Positions 1 to 8,984 are shown, counted from the first letter of the stretch. The stretch is DNA of 64,000 bases from Mucilaginibacter sabulilitoris (GCF_034262375.1 NZ_CP139558.1:930001-994000), one strand, 5' to 3'. Notes: generated from the sequence alone by a model not told the origin. Translations and numbers: made by a program.

Positions 1-927
1 GAGGTAACGCTCGGCATCTATAGCCGCCATGCAACCACTGCCTGCTGCTGTGACCGCCTGGCGGTAGATGTGATCCTGCGCATCGCCGCAACAGAATACG
101 CCCGCTACATTTGTCCGTGTTGTGCCCGGCCTTGTTTTGATGTAACCGACCGCGTCCATATCGATCCAGCCTCTAAATATGTCGGTGTTTGGGTGATGGC
201 CTATGGCGACAAAGAAACCGGTAACAGCCAGTTCTTTTTCAACATTCGTTTTATTGTTGATTACTTTTACGCGGGTCACATTTAAACCATCTCCCAATAT
301 TTCAACCGTTTCGGTATCATACAATAGTTCGATATTCGGGGTATTCAAAACACGGTTTATCATCGCCTTTGACGCGCGGAATTCATTGCGCCTCACCAGC
401 ATGTAAACCTTTCGGCAAAGTTTGGCCAAATAAGTGGCTTCCTCGGCGGCCGTATCACCAGCGCCAACAATGGCTACATCTTGCCCTTTAAAGAAGTAAC
501 CATCACAAACAGCACAGGCCGATACGCCAAAGCCATTGTACTTTTGCTCAGATTCAAGTCCCAGCCATTTTGCGGAAGCTCCTGTAGAAATGATTACTGC
601 GTCGGCAGTAATTACCTGGCTGTCGTCTATTGTAATTTTATGGGGCAACGATGAGAAATCGACAGAAGTAACATAACCAAACCGAATGTCTGCGCCAAGT
701 CGCTCCGCCTGTTTTTTAAAATTCTGCATCATTGCTGGCCCTTGAATTCCTTCGGGATAGCCGGGATAGTTTTCAACTTCCGTTGTCTGCGTTAATTGTC
801 CGCCTTCTATGATACCTGTATATAGGACAGGTTTAAGGTCAGCGCGCGCCGCGTATATAGCGGCGGTATATCCAGCAGGCCCCGAACCGATGATCAGGCA
901 CTGCACATGTTCGTTATTTGGTATCAT
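1..927 (-). CDS. trxB: Thioredoxin-disulfide reductase, 3' end beyond window
   Basis: This is an FAD/NADPH flavoprotein that reduces thioredoxin in the cytoplasm. The translation from the ATG opens with MIPNNEHVQCLIIGSGPAG, a GxGxxG FAD-binding loop. It has the redox-active CAVC pair at about residues 138-141 and a second dinucleotide site (VGAGDTAAEE). Near the visible end is the FAD-contacting stretch with GVFCCGDAQD. About 309 residues are visible, close to the full family length, and the reading frame runs off the left edge. The start lies 5 bp after the stop of the DsbD-alpha gene, so it looks like the last visible gene of the redox operon. It could supply electrons (via thioredoxin) to the DsbD encoded upstream; that coupling is inferred from linkage. 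Confidence 0.93.
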   Translation of the reverse strand, partial: MIPNNEHVQCLIIGSGPAGYTAAIYAARADLKPVLYTGIIEGGQLTQTTEVENYPGYPEGIQGPAMMQNFKKQAERLGADIRFGYVTSVDFSSLPHKITIDDSQVITADAVIISTGASAKWLGLESEQKYNGFGVSACAVCDGYFFKGQDVAIVGAGDTAAEEATYLAKLCRKVYMLVRRNEFRASKAMINRVLNTPNIELLYDTETVEILGDGLNVTRVKVINNKTNVEKELAVTGFFVAIGHHPNTDIFRGWIDMDAVGYIKTRPGTTRTNVAGVFCCGDAQDHIYRQAVTAAGSGCMAAIDAERYL

Positions 928-932
928 TGCTT

Positions 933-1376
933 TTAAAGGTTAATAGTAAAATCCAGATCTTCAGGCGGCAGGCACTTTTGGTTATTGCATGTCATATATT
1001 CTAGCTTTCCGTGCAGCGTACCTTTACCTGGTTTGAGTTTAATTCTTTGCTGAAAGACGACCGTGTTTTCGAAGTAAGACACCTTCATATTGAAGGCCTT
1101 TTCGAACTTCGTTTGGGGCTGCGGCTGGCTACTTCTTCCTATTAAGGTGTAACCTGCTGCAGGCAAGAAGGTAATGGTTGTTTTTACCGGCCCGCCTTCT
1201 TTTTGATCAAGCGAGTAAATATGCCAACTGCTTTTAATGGAGGCCTTGAGTAAAATTACTGCTTCGTTATTTTTCTCTTTCTTAAGGGCGAATGACCAGG
1301 TTACAGGTTTTTCGATTTGGCAGAAGGCATTTGTACCTATGAATGCCGCTATAATGATTAATAGTATTTTTTTCAC
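933..1376 (-). CDS. Stand-alone DsbD N-terminal (alpha-like) periplasmic domain protein
   Basis: A 147-residue secreted protein with a signal peptide (MKKILLIIIAAFIGTNAFC). The rest resembles the immunoglobulin-like N-terminal domain of DsbD (DsbD_N family). That domain takes electrons from the membrane part of DsbD and passes them to periplasmic thioredoxin-like partners. Two cysteines near the end, in TCNNQKCLPPED (about C130 and C135), match the redox pair followed by a PP dipeptide in the family. In most bacteria this domain is the N-terminus of DsbD itself. Here the DsbD gene is several genes upstream in the same operon and lacks this domain, so the two halves appear to be made as separate polypeptides. 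Confidence 0.8.
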   Translation of the reverse strand: MKKILLIIIAAFIGTNAFCQIEKPVTWSFALKKEKNNEAVILLKASIKSSWHIYSLDQKEGGPVKTTITFLPAAGYTLIGRSSQPQPQTKFEKAFNMKVSYFENTVVFQQRIKLKPGKGTLHGKLEYMTCNNQKCLPPEDLDFTINL

Positions 1377-1405
1377 GTGATTGAATTTTTAAATCGTTTA
1401 CTGTA

Positions 1406-1921
1406 TTATTTTTTATCCGGTTGAAAATCAAGTGATATTGAATTCATACAATACCGTTTGTAAGTCGGCGCAGGCCCGTCATCGAAGATATGGCCAAGAT
1501 GTGAGCCGCATCGGGCGCAGAGAACTTCTGTCCGGTCCATTCCAAACGAATGGTCTTCTTTATAGATAACGCTGTTCTTTCGAGTCGGCTCGAAAAAGCT
1601 TGGCCAGCCGCAGGTACTGGAAAACTTTGCATTTGACCTGAATAATTCATTACCGCAAACGGCGCAGTAATAAGTTCCTTTAGCATCAGCGTTCCAGTAT
1701 TTACCTGTGAAAGGGCGCTCGGTTGCTGCCTCACGGGCCGTGGCATACAAATCCGCTGGCAGGATCTTTTTCCATTCGGCGTTAGAGATATTTAACTTTT
1801 TTATATCTGTATTCGAGTAATAGGGATTATTCTCATGTCCGCTGGCGGATTTCAAATGCTGCGCAAAAGCGCCGCCTGCCAGGTAAAGTAGCAGTACAGT
1901 TGTTATGACGAATGATTTCAT
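1406..1921 (-). CDS. msrB: Exported peptide-methionine (R)-S-oxide reductase
   Basis: Reduces the R epimer of methionine sulfoxide in proteins. The 171-residue product has an N-terminal signal peptide ending near AFAQ, so it acts outside the cytoplasm. The four zinc cysteines are present as CAVC (about 86/89) and CARC (about 135/138). The catalytic cysteine lies in RYCMNSISLDF (about C158), and the GWPSFFEP segment is typical of MsrB. It follows msrA by 9 bp in the same direction. Linkage to DsbD and TlpA-like proteins suggests they regenerate it, since periplasmic Msr enzymes need a dedicated thiol donor. Confidence 0.93.
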   Translation of the reverse strand: MKSFVITTVLLLYLAGGAFAQHLKSASGHENNPYYSNTDIKKLNISNAEWKKILPADLYATAREAATERPFTGKYWNADAKGTYYCAVCGNELFRSNAKFSSTCGWPSFFEPTRKNSVIYKEDHSFGMDRTEVLCARCGSHLGHIFDDGPAPTYKRYCMNSISLDFQPDKK

Positions 1922-1930
1922 GATGTTTAT

Positions 1931-2572
1931 TTATTTGTTGTTTTTTAATTTATTTGCGAATACTTTCCTGAATTTCTCCAGTTCCGGCTGGATTACATAT
2001 TTGCAGTAAGGCGCACTTCCGTTCCTGCTGAAATAATTCTGATGATACCCTTCAGCTTTGTAGAATACTTTAAATGGCACTACCTGAGTTACAACAGGTT
2101 TCGGGTAAGCATGCGAATCGTTTACCTTTTTGATATAATATTCCGCCTTTTGTTTTTGGGCAGCATTATGGTAGAAAATGGCAGAACGGTATTGCGTGCC
2201 AACATCATTGCCCTGACGATTTAATTGGGTTGGATCGTGATCGGTAAAAAATACTTCTACCAGCTCATCAAATGTTATCTGTTTAGGATCGAAAAGGATA
2301 TTTACCGATTCTGCATGCCCGGTTGTGCCAGTGCATACTTCTTCGTAGGTTGGATTTACAGTGTGGCCGCCTGAAAAGCCGGAGCTTACGGAAACAACGC
2401 CGCGTAGTTGTTTAAACTTCGCTTCAGCACACCAGAAACATCCCGTAGCAAATGTTGCGGTATCTAACCTGGCTTTGTTCAGTTTTGTTGTATTGTTTTT
2501 CATCACTGGAGAGGCAAACGCCGCGCCCGCTGAGGCAATGAAAAACAGGATATAAAAAATGATCTTTTTCAT
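1931..2572 (-). CDS. msrA: Exported peptide-methionine (S)-S-oxide reductase
   Basis: Reduces the S epimer of methionine sulfoxide. The 213-residue product carries a signal peptide (MKKIIFYILFFIASAGAAFA). The MsrA signature GCFWC is near residues 44-48, with the catalytic cysteine at about C45. Other conserved blocks include SGFSGGHTVNPTYEEVC, the HAESV segment and DPTQLNRQGNDVGTQYRS. It lies between the TlpA-like gene and msrB with very short gaps, so all three are probably co-transcribed. MsrA and MsrB are separate here rather than fused, and both are exported, indicating repair of envelope proteins after oxidant stress. Confidence 0.94.
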   Translation of the reverse strand: MKKIIFYILFFIASAGAAFASPVMKNNTTKLNKARLDTATFATGCFWCAEAKFKQLRGVVSVSSGFSGGHTVNPTYEEVCTGTTGHAESVNILFDPKQITFDELVEVFFTDHDPTQLNRQGNDVGTQYRSAIFYHNAAQKQKAEYYIKKVNDSHAYPKPVVTQVVPFKVFYKAEGYHQNYFSRNGSAPYCKYVIQPELEKFRKVFANKLKNNK

Positions 2573-2597
2573 GATGTTTAATTTGTTACTGATATTA

Positions 2598-3713
2598 TCA
2601 AAGTGTTTTTTTTAGAAAATCTTCCAGGTCGGTACCCCTCACATTTTTTGCAGCGATCTTTCCCTGCGGATCAATAATGAAATTGGAAGGAATGGCCTCA
2701 ATATGATAAAGCTGCTCGGCGGTGCCTTGAAAGCTATTTAAATCTGATGCCTGCGTCCAGGTAAGGTGATCATCGCTAACCGCTTTTTGCCATGCGGCTT
2801 TATCTTTATCCAGCGATATGCCCAAAACATTCAAACCTTTCTGGTGGAAGTGCTGATATTGTTTTAACACATTAGGGTTCTCCTGGCGACAGGGTACGCA
2901 CCATGATGCCCAAAAGTCAATCATTATCCATTTACCTTTATAATCAGAAAGTTTTACAGGCTTTCCGTTACTGTCGCTGATGGTAAACTCGGGGGCATCA
3001 TGTCCAACGGACAGTGGTTTTGCTGCTGCCATTGCATTCACAAACTTTTTTACTAAAGGGTTTTTAAGCAAATCGCCGTTAATCCCATCAGCGTAGCTGA
3101 TAAGCGGCATTTCAAACTTCACTGGGTCAAGAGTGCTGGCGGCATAAAAGGCTGCCAAAGACTTTTGATTATTTTTTATAAACATTATAGCCTGATGGCT
3201 GAAATCAGCCTGATTTTTTGAATAAACAGGCATCAACGCTTTGATCAGCGAGTCTGCGCTCGCAGGATGCGCTTTCAATTTGACTTCGAAATCTGCGGAT
3301 ATACGATTGCTGATTTCGTTAAACTTTGTAGCCAGCTCATTGAACTGCTTAATAGCATTGGAAGCATCTGATCCGGTGACGGCATAATGGTGAGTATTGT
3401 CTGCTAAATCAGCATTAACCTCAATCATATCCCCATTTTGAACTGCCAGGTCAATTTGTGTCGTATCGATCTTTAAACGATACAACTCGGGGAATGGCGA
3501 TTCTTTTTTAAACTTGAAAACACCGTCAGCAGACAATTTTACCGAGTCTAAAGATTGGTATTCGCCGCTGCTATCAGCCTTTTGTAGAAATACCATTGGC
3601 TGTTTAGCTGGATGATCAATAGTGCCTGAAATGGTAAAACTTGCAGTGTCTTTACAGGAAATCAGTACAGTGGTAAACAATGTTAGCCCTGCCATAACGA
3701 TCTTGCGTTTCAT
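2598..3713 (-). CDS. TlpA/ResA-like thioredoxin lipoprotein with DUF4369 N-terminus
   Basis: A 371-residue envelope thiol-disulfide oxidoreductase. The start MKRKIVMAGL was chosen because it lies one base after the upstream dsbD stop codon and gives a lipoprotein signal ending at LISC (C20). A longer in-frame start would lie inside dsbD. The N-terminal half is a DUF4369-type beta domain (about 25-110). The C-terminal half is an AhpC/TSA-thioredoxin fold with WASWCVPC (C272/C275). This architecture is common in Bacteroidota. Placement between DsbD and MsrA makes it a likely electron carrier from DsbD to the methionine sulfoxide reductases (inference). Confidence 0.85.
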   Translation of the reverse strand: MKRKIVMAGLTLFTTVLISCKDTASFTISGTIDHPAKQPMVFLQKADSSGEYQSLDSVKLSADGVFKFKKESPFPELYRLKIDTTQIDLAVQNGDMIEVNADLADNTHHYAVTGSDASNAIKQFNELATKFNEISNRISADFEVKLKAHPASADSLIKALMPVYSKNQADFSHQAIMFIKNNQKSLAAFYAASTLDPVKFEMPLISYADGINGDLLKNPLVKKFVNAMAAAKPLSVGHDAPEFTISDSNGKPVKLSDYKGKWIMIDFWASWCVPCRQENPNVLKQYQHFHQKGLNVLGISLDKDKAAWQKAVSDDHLTWTQASDLNSFQGTAEQLYHIEAIPSNFIIDPQGKIAAKNVRGTDLEDFLKKTL

Positions 3714-3714
3714 C

Positions 3715-5421
3715 TTAGTTAGTTTTATTGAATGAATTGATGCCTGATTGCAGATAGTTGTAGTAGCTGTCAGGATTATAATCGGCACCCTCCGGTGTTA
3801 CCATCGGCATTTCTGTCGCCGGGTTAAGCAGCACATAAAAGGGCTGTGAGTTCGTATTGAAGCGGGTTGCCTGGATGTCGCTGTTCAATGCACCGATGTT
3901 AGTGATCTTACGATGGCTAAAGCTGCTTATGTATTGCTCGTTTGCAGGTAGTTCCGTTTTGTCATCCACGTAAAGCTGAATAAGTACGTAGCTATCTTTC
4001 AGTAAAGGCAATACTTTTTTATCGGGCCAAACGCTGGCTTCCATTTTTCGGCAGTTCACACAGGCATGACCAGTAAAATCGATAATGATCGGTTTATGAA
4101 CTTTCCTGGCGTAAGCCAGCCCTTCTTTGTAGTCAAAAAATGGATTAAGGTTTAATGGCTTATCGAACAGATCGGCATATTTGTGCGCGGCCTGATCTGC
4201 AGGCGCGACAGCGGCAGTATTTGAACCGCCGCCCGAAAGTGTCGGCGTATACAAATCAAAATCCTGCGATGCCTGAGGCGGTAAAAACGCTGATATAGAC
4301 TTTAGCGGAGCGCCCCACAGCCCTGGAACCATATAAACGGTAAACGAAAGGACGACAATTGCAAGGAATAATCTAGGTACGGATATATAACTTATGTCCG
4401 AATCATGGCTAAACTTTAGCTTACCTAATAAATAGAACCCTGTTAGGGCGGCGATCACGATCCACAACACCAGGAAAACTTCGCGGTCAAACCAATGCCA
4501 GTGGTAGGTCAGATCTACATTACTCAGGAATTTAAGCGACAATGCCAGTTCCAGGAATCCAAGTACCACCTTTACGCTATTTAACCAGCCTCCTGACTTC
4601 GGCAGGCTATTTAACCATGAAGGGAACATGGCAAATAATACGAATGGCAATGAAAGCGCAACCGAGAATCCGAGCATCCCTATGGCCGGGCCTAGCCTTG
4701 CGCCTGATGTAGCAGCCTGTACTAACAAGGTACCAATAATTGGGCCTGTACAACTGAATGATACCAACGCAAGAGCGGCGGCCATAAAGAATATACCAAC
4801 AAATCCTTTTCTGTCGGTGTTTTCTTCTGCTTTATTGGTCCACTTATAGGGTAACGTAATTTCGAACGCCCCAAAGAAAGATGCCGCGAATACAACCAAT
4901 AACAGAAAGAAAACGAAATTGAATATTCCGTTCGTCGACAGCGCATTCAATGCATCCGCACCGAAAATGATGGTGATCAGCATGCCTAGCCCCACATAGA
5001 TCAGGATAATGGATAGGCCATAAATAATGGCATCTATTATGCCTTTCCTTGCCTGCGTATGTCGTTTGGTAAAAAAGCTAACCGTAAATGGCAGCATAGG
5101 AAAGATACATGGTAATAGGAGTGCCGCAAACCCGCCGATGAAACCTTCAAGAAAAATGGTCCAAAGGCTTAGCGACCGGCTACTATTGGTTGCAGGTTTT
5201 ACAGAGGCGACCGCTGGATTGGTTTCTTTAGCTGGAACGACGGATTTACTTACGTCGGCTGCAGGGGTATCCGGGTTGATCGGCGTGAACTGGACGTCAG
5301 CACTACTGATACTGTCTGTTTGTAAAGAAGGGCTTGCGTAAGATTGAACGCTTAGCAGGCAAAATAATACCAGCATTATAACCGGTAGCTTTTTTAAGTG
5401 AATTATGATGGTCTTTTTCAT
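3715..5421 (-). CDS. dsbD: Protein-disulfide reductase DsbD (membrane and gamma domains)
   Basis: A 568-residue inner-membrane electron transporter moving reducing power from cytoplasmic thioredoxin to the periplasm. After a signal peptide and a low-complexity linker comes the CcdA-like membrane core (about 85-370). It carries the two membrane cysteines, one in LLLPCIFPMLP (C105) and one in SFSCTGP (C224). The C-terminal thioredoxin-like gamma domain has GHACVNC (C454/C457). The usual N-terminal alpha domain is missing and is encoded separately downstream. The start MKKTIIIHLKK is preferred over an upstream start because it gives a clean signal peptide. The next gene begins one base after its stop, so translation is probably coupled. 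Confidence 0.9.
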   Translation of the reverse strand: MKKTIIIHLKKLPVIMLVLFCLLSVQSYASPSLQTDSISSADVQFTPINPDTPAADVSKSVVPAKETNPAVASVKPATNSSRSLSLWTIFLEGFIGGFAALLLPCIFPMLPFTVSFFTKRHTQARKGIIDAIIYGLSIILIYVGLGMLITIIFGADALNALSTNGIFNFVFFLLLVVFAASFFGAFEITLPYKWTNKAEENTDRKGFVGIFFMAAALALVSFSCTGPIIGTLLVQAATSGARLGPAIGMLGFSVALSLPFVLFAMFPSWLNSLPKSGGWLNSVKVVLGFLELALSLKFLSNVDLTYHWHWFDREVFLVLWIVIAALTGFYLLGKLKFSHDSDISYISVPRLFLAIVVLSFTVYMVPGLWGAPLKSISAFLPPQASQDFDLYTPTLSGGGSNTAAVAPADQAAHKYADLFDKPLNLNPFFDYKEGLAYARKVHKPIIIDFTGHACVNCRKMEASVWPDKKVLPLLKDSYVLIQLYVDDKTELPANEQYISSFSHRKITNIGALNSDIQATRFNTNSQPFYVLLNPATEMPMVTPEGADYNPDSYYNYLQSGINSFNKTN

Positions 5422-5426
5422 GAGTT

Positions 5427-5450
5427 CTTTGAAAACTTTATGTTTCAAAG
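5427..5450. promoter_or_regulatory. Inverted repeat just upstream of dsbD
   Basis: CTTTGAAA and its exact reverse complement TTTCAAAG are separated by 8 bp, ending 6 bp before the dsbD ATG. The site lies in the 81-bp gap between the kinase stop and dsbD, where a promoter for the repair genes would be expected. It may be an operator or a small leader hairpin; no partner is identified. Confidence 0.35.
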
Positions 5451-5502
5451 ATCGCTCATGATCCCCCTTCAAATTCTCACAGAAGTATAACGTATCCTCC
5501 GT

Positions 5503-6975
5503 TTATCCTATCTTTTTAACTGGATAAGTATAACTATTTAGGCTGATTAAGAACCTATTAGCAGATTCTGCTGATAGGCTTGCTTTGAATTTAAAGCCGT
5601 GCAGTTTAAGGACGCGCTTAACTAAGGCAAGGCCTAATCCGGCGCCTTTTGGCCTTTTTATCGCATCTTCGTCGGCGGCATCGTTTACCCAATTGAGGAT
5701 TGCCGGAGGCAATGGATCTCCGCTGTTCTCCAACTCAAGCGTTAATAAGCCGGATTCACGCTGCAGCCTGATTTTAATAAACCCACCGGGATGGGTGTAC
5801 TTCACCGCATTTTCCAAGAGGTTCTGCGCAACTCTTTCCATCATGGAGATATCCGCATCCACTAGTGTATTATCTTCGCAGTTTTCGCAGCTTATTTCAA
5901 TTGATTTTTGCTTTGCCTGGAATTCTGCGCCCTTGATCGTTTCCTGCAATATCTCTGAGAAAATAAAAGGTTCTTTATGCGGTATAAAATTCACTGATTC
6001 CATTTTGGAAAGCTCGAAAAGCTGTAAAACCAACTTTTCTACCTGCATGATTTTACTTAAAACCATTTCCAGGTGACGTTCCTGTTCTCCATGCGTAGTT
6101 GGCGTTTCAATTAGCATGGTTTCCGTATATCCACGTGCTATGGCAAGCGGTGTCCTCAGATCGTGTGAGATATTGGCGAGAAAAACCCTGCGTTCTTCTT
6201 CCAATAATTTGAGCCTGCGAAAGTTTTCGTCCAGCATCGCGACCATCTTATTGAACGCGTCGGCAATTGGAAAAAAATCATCGTTTTCCTTCGTGTCGAA
6301 GCGGACATTCAAATCACCGTTCTTAAATTGATCGAGCACCTGAATAACCCGGTTGTAGCTTCGCTGCAATCTACTGGTGTACAAGAGACTAAAAATGATT
6401 GTTGCAAAAATGATCATGAAAAACACTTTAGTCGCCCAGCCGCCAACCTGTGATTTGAATACGAATTCGGCTACATTCCGGTATTCTTTACTCGCCAGTA
6501 TGATGTAAATATATCCAATCTTCTGATGGTCAACCTTCACCTGTGCTGCGGAGAAGATCTTCAGTGTTTCGGGGTCCCTGGGATCAATATTCCTGATCAA
6601 ATGCAGATTGTCTTTCAAGTAGATCTTGATTTTATCTGTAGGTACCTGTCGCTCTTTTATCAGTGAATCCGGCGCATAATAATATTTGACATGGCCAAGT
6701 GTATCCAGGAAATATACCTCCGTATTAGGACTAACGATCATTGTATTATCAAAGACAGAATCCGCTTTATGATGATCAATGCCCTGTTTTGAAAAAAGCG
6801 GCGTAAGAGCAGCAATGCGCGGGGCCTCGTCTTTATTCAACAACTGGAGGCTTGCCTGATAATAATCACTTGTTGCATTATAAGTGATCAACACAAAGGA
6901 AACGCCTAATGCTGTAATGACTAAAAATATAAAAATACCTATGCGGGAAAATATGCTTTTTGGTCTTGTTCTCAT
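5503..6975 (-). CDS. Sensor histidine kinase (HAMP, HisKA, HATPase)
   Basis: Membrane sensor kinase of about 490 residues, partner of the OmpR-type regulator just upstream. The chosen start MRTRPKSIF overlaps the regulator stop as ATGA, a usual two-component arrangement. Two membrane helices (about 12-32 and 185-205) flank a periplasmic sensing region of roughly 150 residues. A HAMP linker follows, then the phospho-acceptor box ISHDLRTPLA, the N box (VAQNLLENAVKYT) and the G box (KGAGLGLALVKRV). No known ligand domain is recognised in the sensor part. Its location upstream of dsbD-tlpA-msrAB suggests it senses oxidative or thiol stress in the envelope (inference). Confidence 0.92.
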   Translation of the reverse strand: MRTRPKSIFSRIGIFIFLVITALGVSFVLITYNATSDYYQASLQLLNKDEAPRIAALTPLFSKQGIDHHKADSVFDNTMIVSPNTEVYFLDTLGHVKYYYAPDSLIKERQVPTDKIKIYLKDNLHLIRNIDPRDPETLKIFSAAQVKVDHQKIGYIYIILASKEYRNVAEFVFKSQVGGWATKVFFMIIFATIIFSLLYTSRLQRSYNRVIQVLDQFKNGDLNVRFDTKENDDFFPIADAFNKMVAMLDENFRRLKLLEEERRVFLANISHDLRTPLAIARGYTETMLIETPTTHGEQERHLEMVLSKIMQVEKLVLQLFELSKMESVNFIPHKEPFIFSEILQETIKGAEFQAKQKSIEISCENCEDNTLVDADISMMERVAQNLLENAVKYTHPGGFIKIRLQRESGLLTLELENSGDPLPPAILNWVNDAADEDAIKRPKGAGLGLALVKRVLKLHGFKFKASLSAESANRFLISLNSYTYPVKKIG

Positions 6976-7664
6976 CCTATGAATCGATAGCCGATACCCC
7001 AACTGGTTAGTATATATTCAGGTTGATCCAGGTTGGTTTCAATCTTTATTCTCAAGCGGTTGATATGCGCCGTAACGGTATGCTCGTAACCGGAAAATGT
7101 ATAACCCCAAACTTGCTCAAGTAATTCCTGTCGAGTGAAGGCCTTGCCTGGATTACTTGCTAAAAGTACCAATAAATCAAACTCTTTTGGTGTAAGATCA
7201 ATCCGGTTGCCTTTCAATGTAGCTTTTCTAAGATTCAAGTCAATTTGAAGGTCTTTTATGCTTATTTCGTGGGTTACCTCCGTAATTGGGGCCGTGACTT
7301 GTTCCGTTCTTCTGATCAGCGCCTTTGAGCGCGCCAACAATTCACGGATGCCAAAAGGTTTGGTCACGTAGTCATCGGCGCCGAGTTCAAGCGCCAGCAC
7401 CTTATCAATCTCCTCCGATTTTGATGTAAGCATTAGAACTGCTGTTGAAATTTTATGGTCCCTGATTCCTTTGCATACTTCCATGCCGTCGATATCCGGT
7501 AAGGTAAGATCCAGAATAATAAGATCGAAAGTTCCCTGTAGTGCCTTTTCCAGACCGTCTTGGCCACTGTCGGTCGCCGTTAATAGATAGTTAGGCTCTT
7601 TATAATGGAGTTGCAATAATTGAGTGATCTGGGGATCATCTTCTACCAACAAGATCTGCTTCAT
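6972..7664 (-). CDS. OmpR/PhoB-family response regulator
   Basis: A 230-residue DNA-binding response regulator. The receiver domain (1-115) has the acidic pair in LLVEDDPQI, the phospho-acceptor aspartate in LIILDLTLPDIDG, the conserved threonine in VLMLTSKSEE and lysine in YVTKPFG. The C-terminal winged helix (about 135-230) has the family blocks LTPKEFDLLVLLASNPGKAF and VTAHINRLRIKIE. The start MKQILLVEDD was chosen because the receiver fold begins there. It overlaps the kinase start by 4 bases. It probably controls the downstream envelope redox genes, perhaps through the inverted repeat before dsbD; this is inferred. Confidence 0.93.
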   Translation of the reverse strand: MKQILLVEDDPQITQLLQLHYKEPNYLLTATDSGQDGLEKALQGTFDLIILDLTLPDIDGMEVCKGIRDHKISTAVLMLTSKSEEIDKVLALELGADDYVTKPFGIRELLARSKALIRRTEQVTAPITEVTHEISIKDLQIDLNLRKATLKGNRIDLTPKEFDLLVLLASNPGKAFTRQELLEQVWGYTFSGYEHTVTAHINRLRIKIETNLDQPEYILTSWGIGYRFIG

Positions 7665-7701
7665 TAAACGAATTGATATGTGCAAATATTAAAATAGCCT
7701 A

Positions 7702-8439
7702 TTAGATATTTGTGCTTAGCTTGCTTGCAGCGGTTATTACCCCATTATTTGCATTTTGAACAAACGCTATAACTTCAAACTGACCGGCATCAGTTCCAGT
7801 AGGCAGTCCCAACTGCATCGTGCCCGTTTTTGAGCTATTTAGATCTACAGAAGCAAGACTTCTCGCTATCTGTACATGGCCTAAGGTGCGGCCCCGGTTT
7901 TCACCGGACTTAACTTGGCTGACAGCATCCTTTTGTACCAACACAAACACCACCTTTGTTCTCTTTGGAGAAACTACGTTGTATTTAAAATTAATTTTGC
8001 CTTTGCCAATAACAAGATCTGACAACGAAATACTTTCCTGATTAGAATGCTGCAGTTCTCGTGCAATTAAACTATGCATTTTTACGGCCTCAGAACCCAC
8101 AAAGTCCGTTTTACCATTAATAATTGCTTGCGGGGTATAAACCTCGTTTGAATGTAGCCAGGTAGCATATTGCTGCTGACGCTCTGTAAAAACATGATCG
8201 CTGAATCTATCTTTCCAACCCTGCCGGTCCCAGTAATCGACATGAAAAGCTAGTACATAAACTGGTTTTCCGGTATTCTCTTGCTGAATCTTGGCAATTA
8301 GTGCGTCCGCCGGAGGACAACTCGAACAACCCTCAGAAGTAAATAATTCCACGACAGCAAAGCCAGTATTTGACTGGGCTTTAGCACCAAGAGTGAATAA
8401 ACCGATAGATATAATGATCGTTAAAAATAATCTTTTCAT
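7702..8439 (-). CDS. Secreted DUF1223 thioredoxin-like protein
   Basis: A 245-residue exported protein with a signal peptide ending near AKAQ. The DUF1223 family hallmark, FTSEGCSSCPPAD (C38/C41), gives a CxxC pair at the start of a thioredoxin-like fold. The HVDYWDRQGWKDRF and YTPQAIINGK stretches are also characteristic. The biochemical role of the family is not firmly established. It is the first gene of the minus-strand redox block, 37 bp before the response regulator, so it may take part in the same thiol chemistry. Only 25 bp separate its start from a fragment of a conjugation gene, so its promoter context may have been rearranged. Confidence 0.82.
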   Translation of the reverse strand: MKRLFLTIIISIGLFTLGAKAQSNTGFAVVELFTSEGCSSCPPADALIAKIQQENTGKPVYVLAFHVDYWDRQGWKDRFSDHVFTERQQQYATWLHSNEVYTPQAIINGKTDFVGSEAVKMHSLIARELQHSNQESISLSDLVIGKGKINFKYNVVSPKRTKVVFVLVQKDAVSQVKSGENRGRTLGHVQIARSLASVDLNSSKTGTMQLGLPTGTDAGQFEVIAFVQNANNGVITAASKLSTNI

Positions 8440-8464
8440 GATTTTGATTTTGAAAGGTTGGTCG

Positions 8465-8860
8465 TTAGAATAAATAAAACCTTACAGAAATGATAAAAAA
8501 ATCAGTTAACAACAAATGAACGAGGGCCGCAAGGTGTCTCTTGATCTCCTTATAATTTTCTTCTACATCCTCTGGGGACGCGTAATTGATCAACGGGATA
8601 GGCTTATATGCAGTTTCCTCTTTTGCTATTGCTTCGTGGTCATTTTGAATTTGGCTATGAAATAATTTTAATTGAATACGTTGATCGGGATTGTCGGCAA
8701 CCATACCGACAGACTCACCGGATGAAAGCCCGGCAATCTTTGCCGCTGGAATAGCATAATCAAGATGTGTAGCCTTTGAAATAGACGTACCTTCAGTGTT
8801 AATCGTCAGACTGTTCTTATTTTGTACGTTCTTTTCAAAGTTATCTGATAACTTTTTCAC
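8465..8860 (-). pseudogene. C-terminal remnant of a Bacteroidota conjugative coupling protein (MobC/TraG-like)
   Basis: The 131-codon frame resembles the last ~120 residues of the large conjugation coupling ATPase of Bacteroidota integrative elements. Recognisable pieces are LSSGESVGMVADNPDQRI, LKLFHSQIQNDHEAI and the YKPIPLI segment, recalled from that family rather than searched. No Walker A or B region exists upstream: the frame opens with a GTG and upstream codons meet a stop near 8927. It is therefore a decayed fragment, not a working gene. The last ~20 codons become hydrophobic and unlike the family, suggesting a second break. It marks an old integrative conjugative element next to the redox operon. 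Confidence 0.65.
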
Positions 8861-8930
8861 GGTAAACGGAAAGTTTAAATGTGATAACCCAGCACTTGAG
8901 GTATTATTACAAATGTTAATACCATATCAA

Positions 8931-8957
8931 TTGTATGTAAAGTTATTGATATATTTG
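8931..8957 (+). promoter_or_regulatory. Bacteroidota-type promoter of the ECF sigma gene
   Basis: TATATTTG at 8950-8957 matches the -7 consensus TAnnTTTG exactly, with TTG at 8931-8933 as a possible -33 element. The start codon of the sigma gene is 28 bp downstream. Called by consensus only. Confidence 0.5.
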
Positions 8958-8984
8958 CTATCATAGTAGAAGCTTCCCCTTAAA

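Noticed and set aside
70..406. Plus-strand open frames at the left edge
   Set aside because: They are antisense to trxB, whose minus-strand frame is continuous with full motifs.
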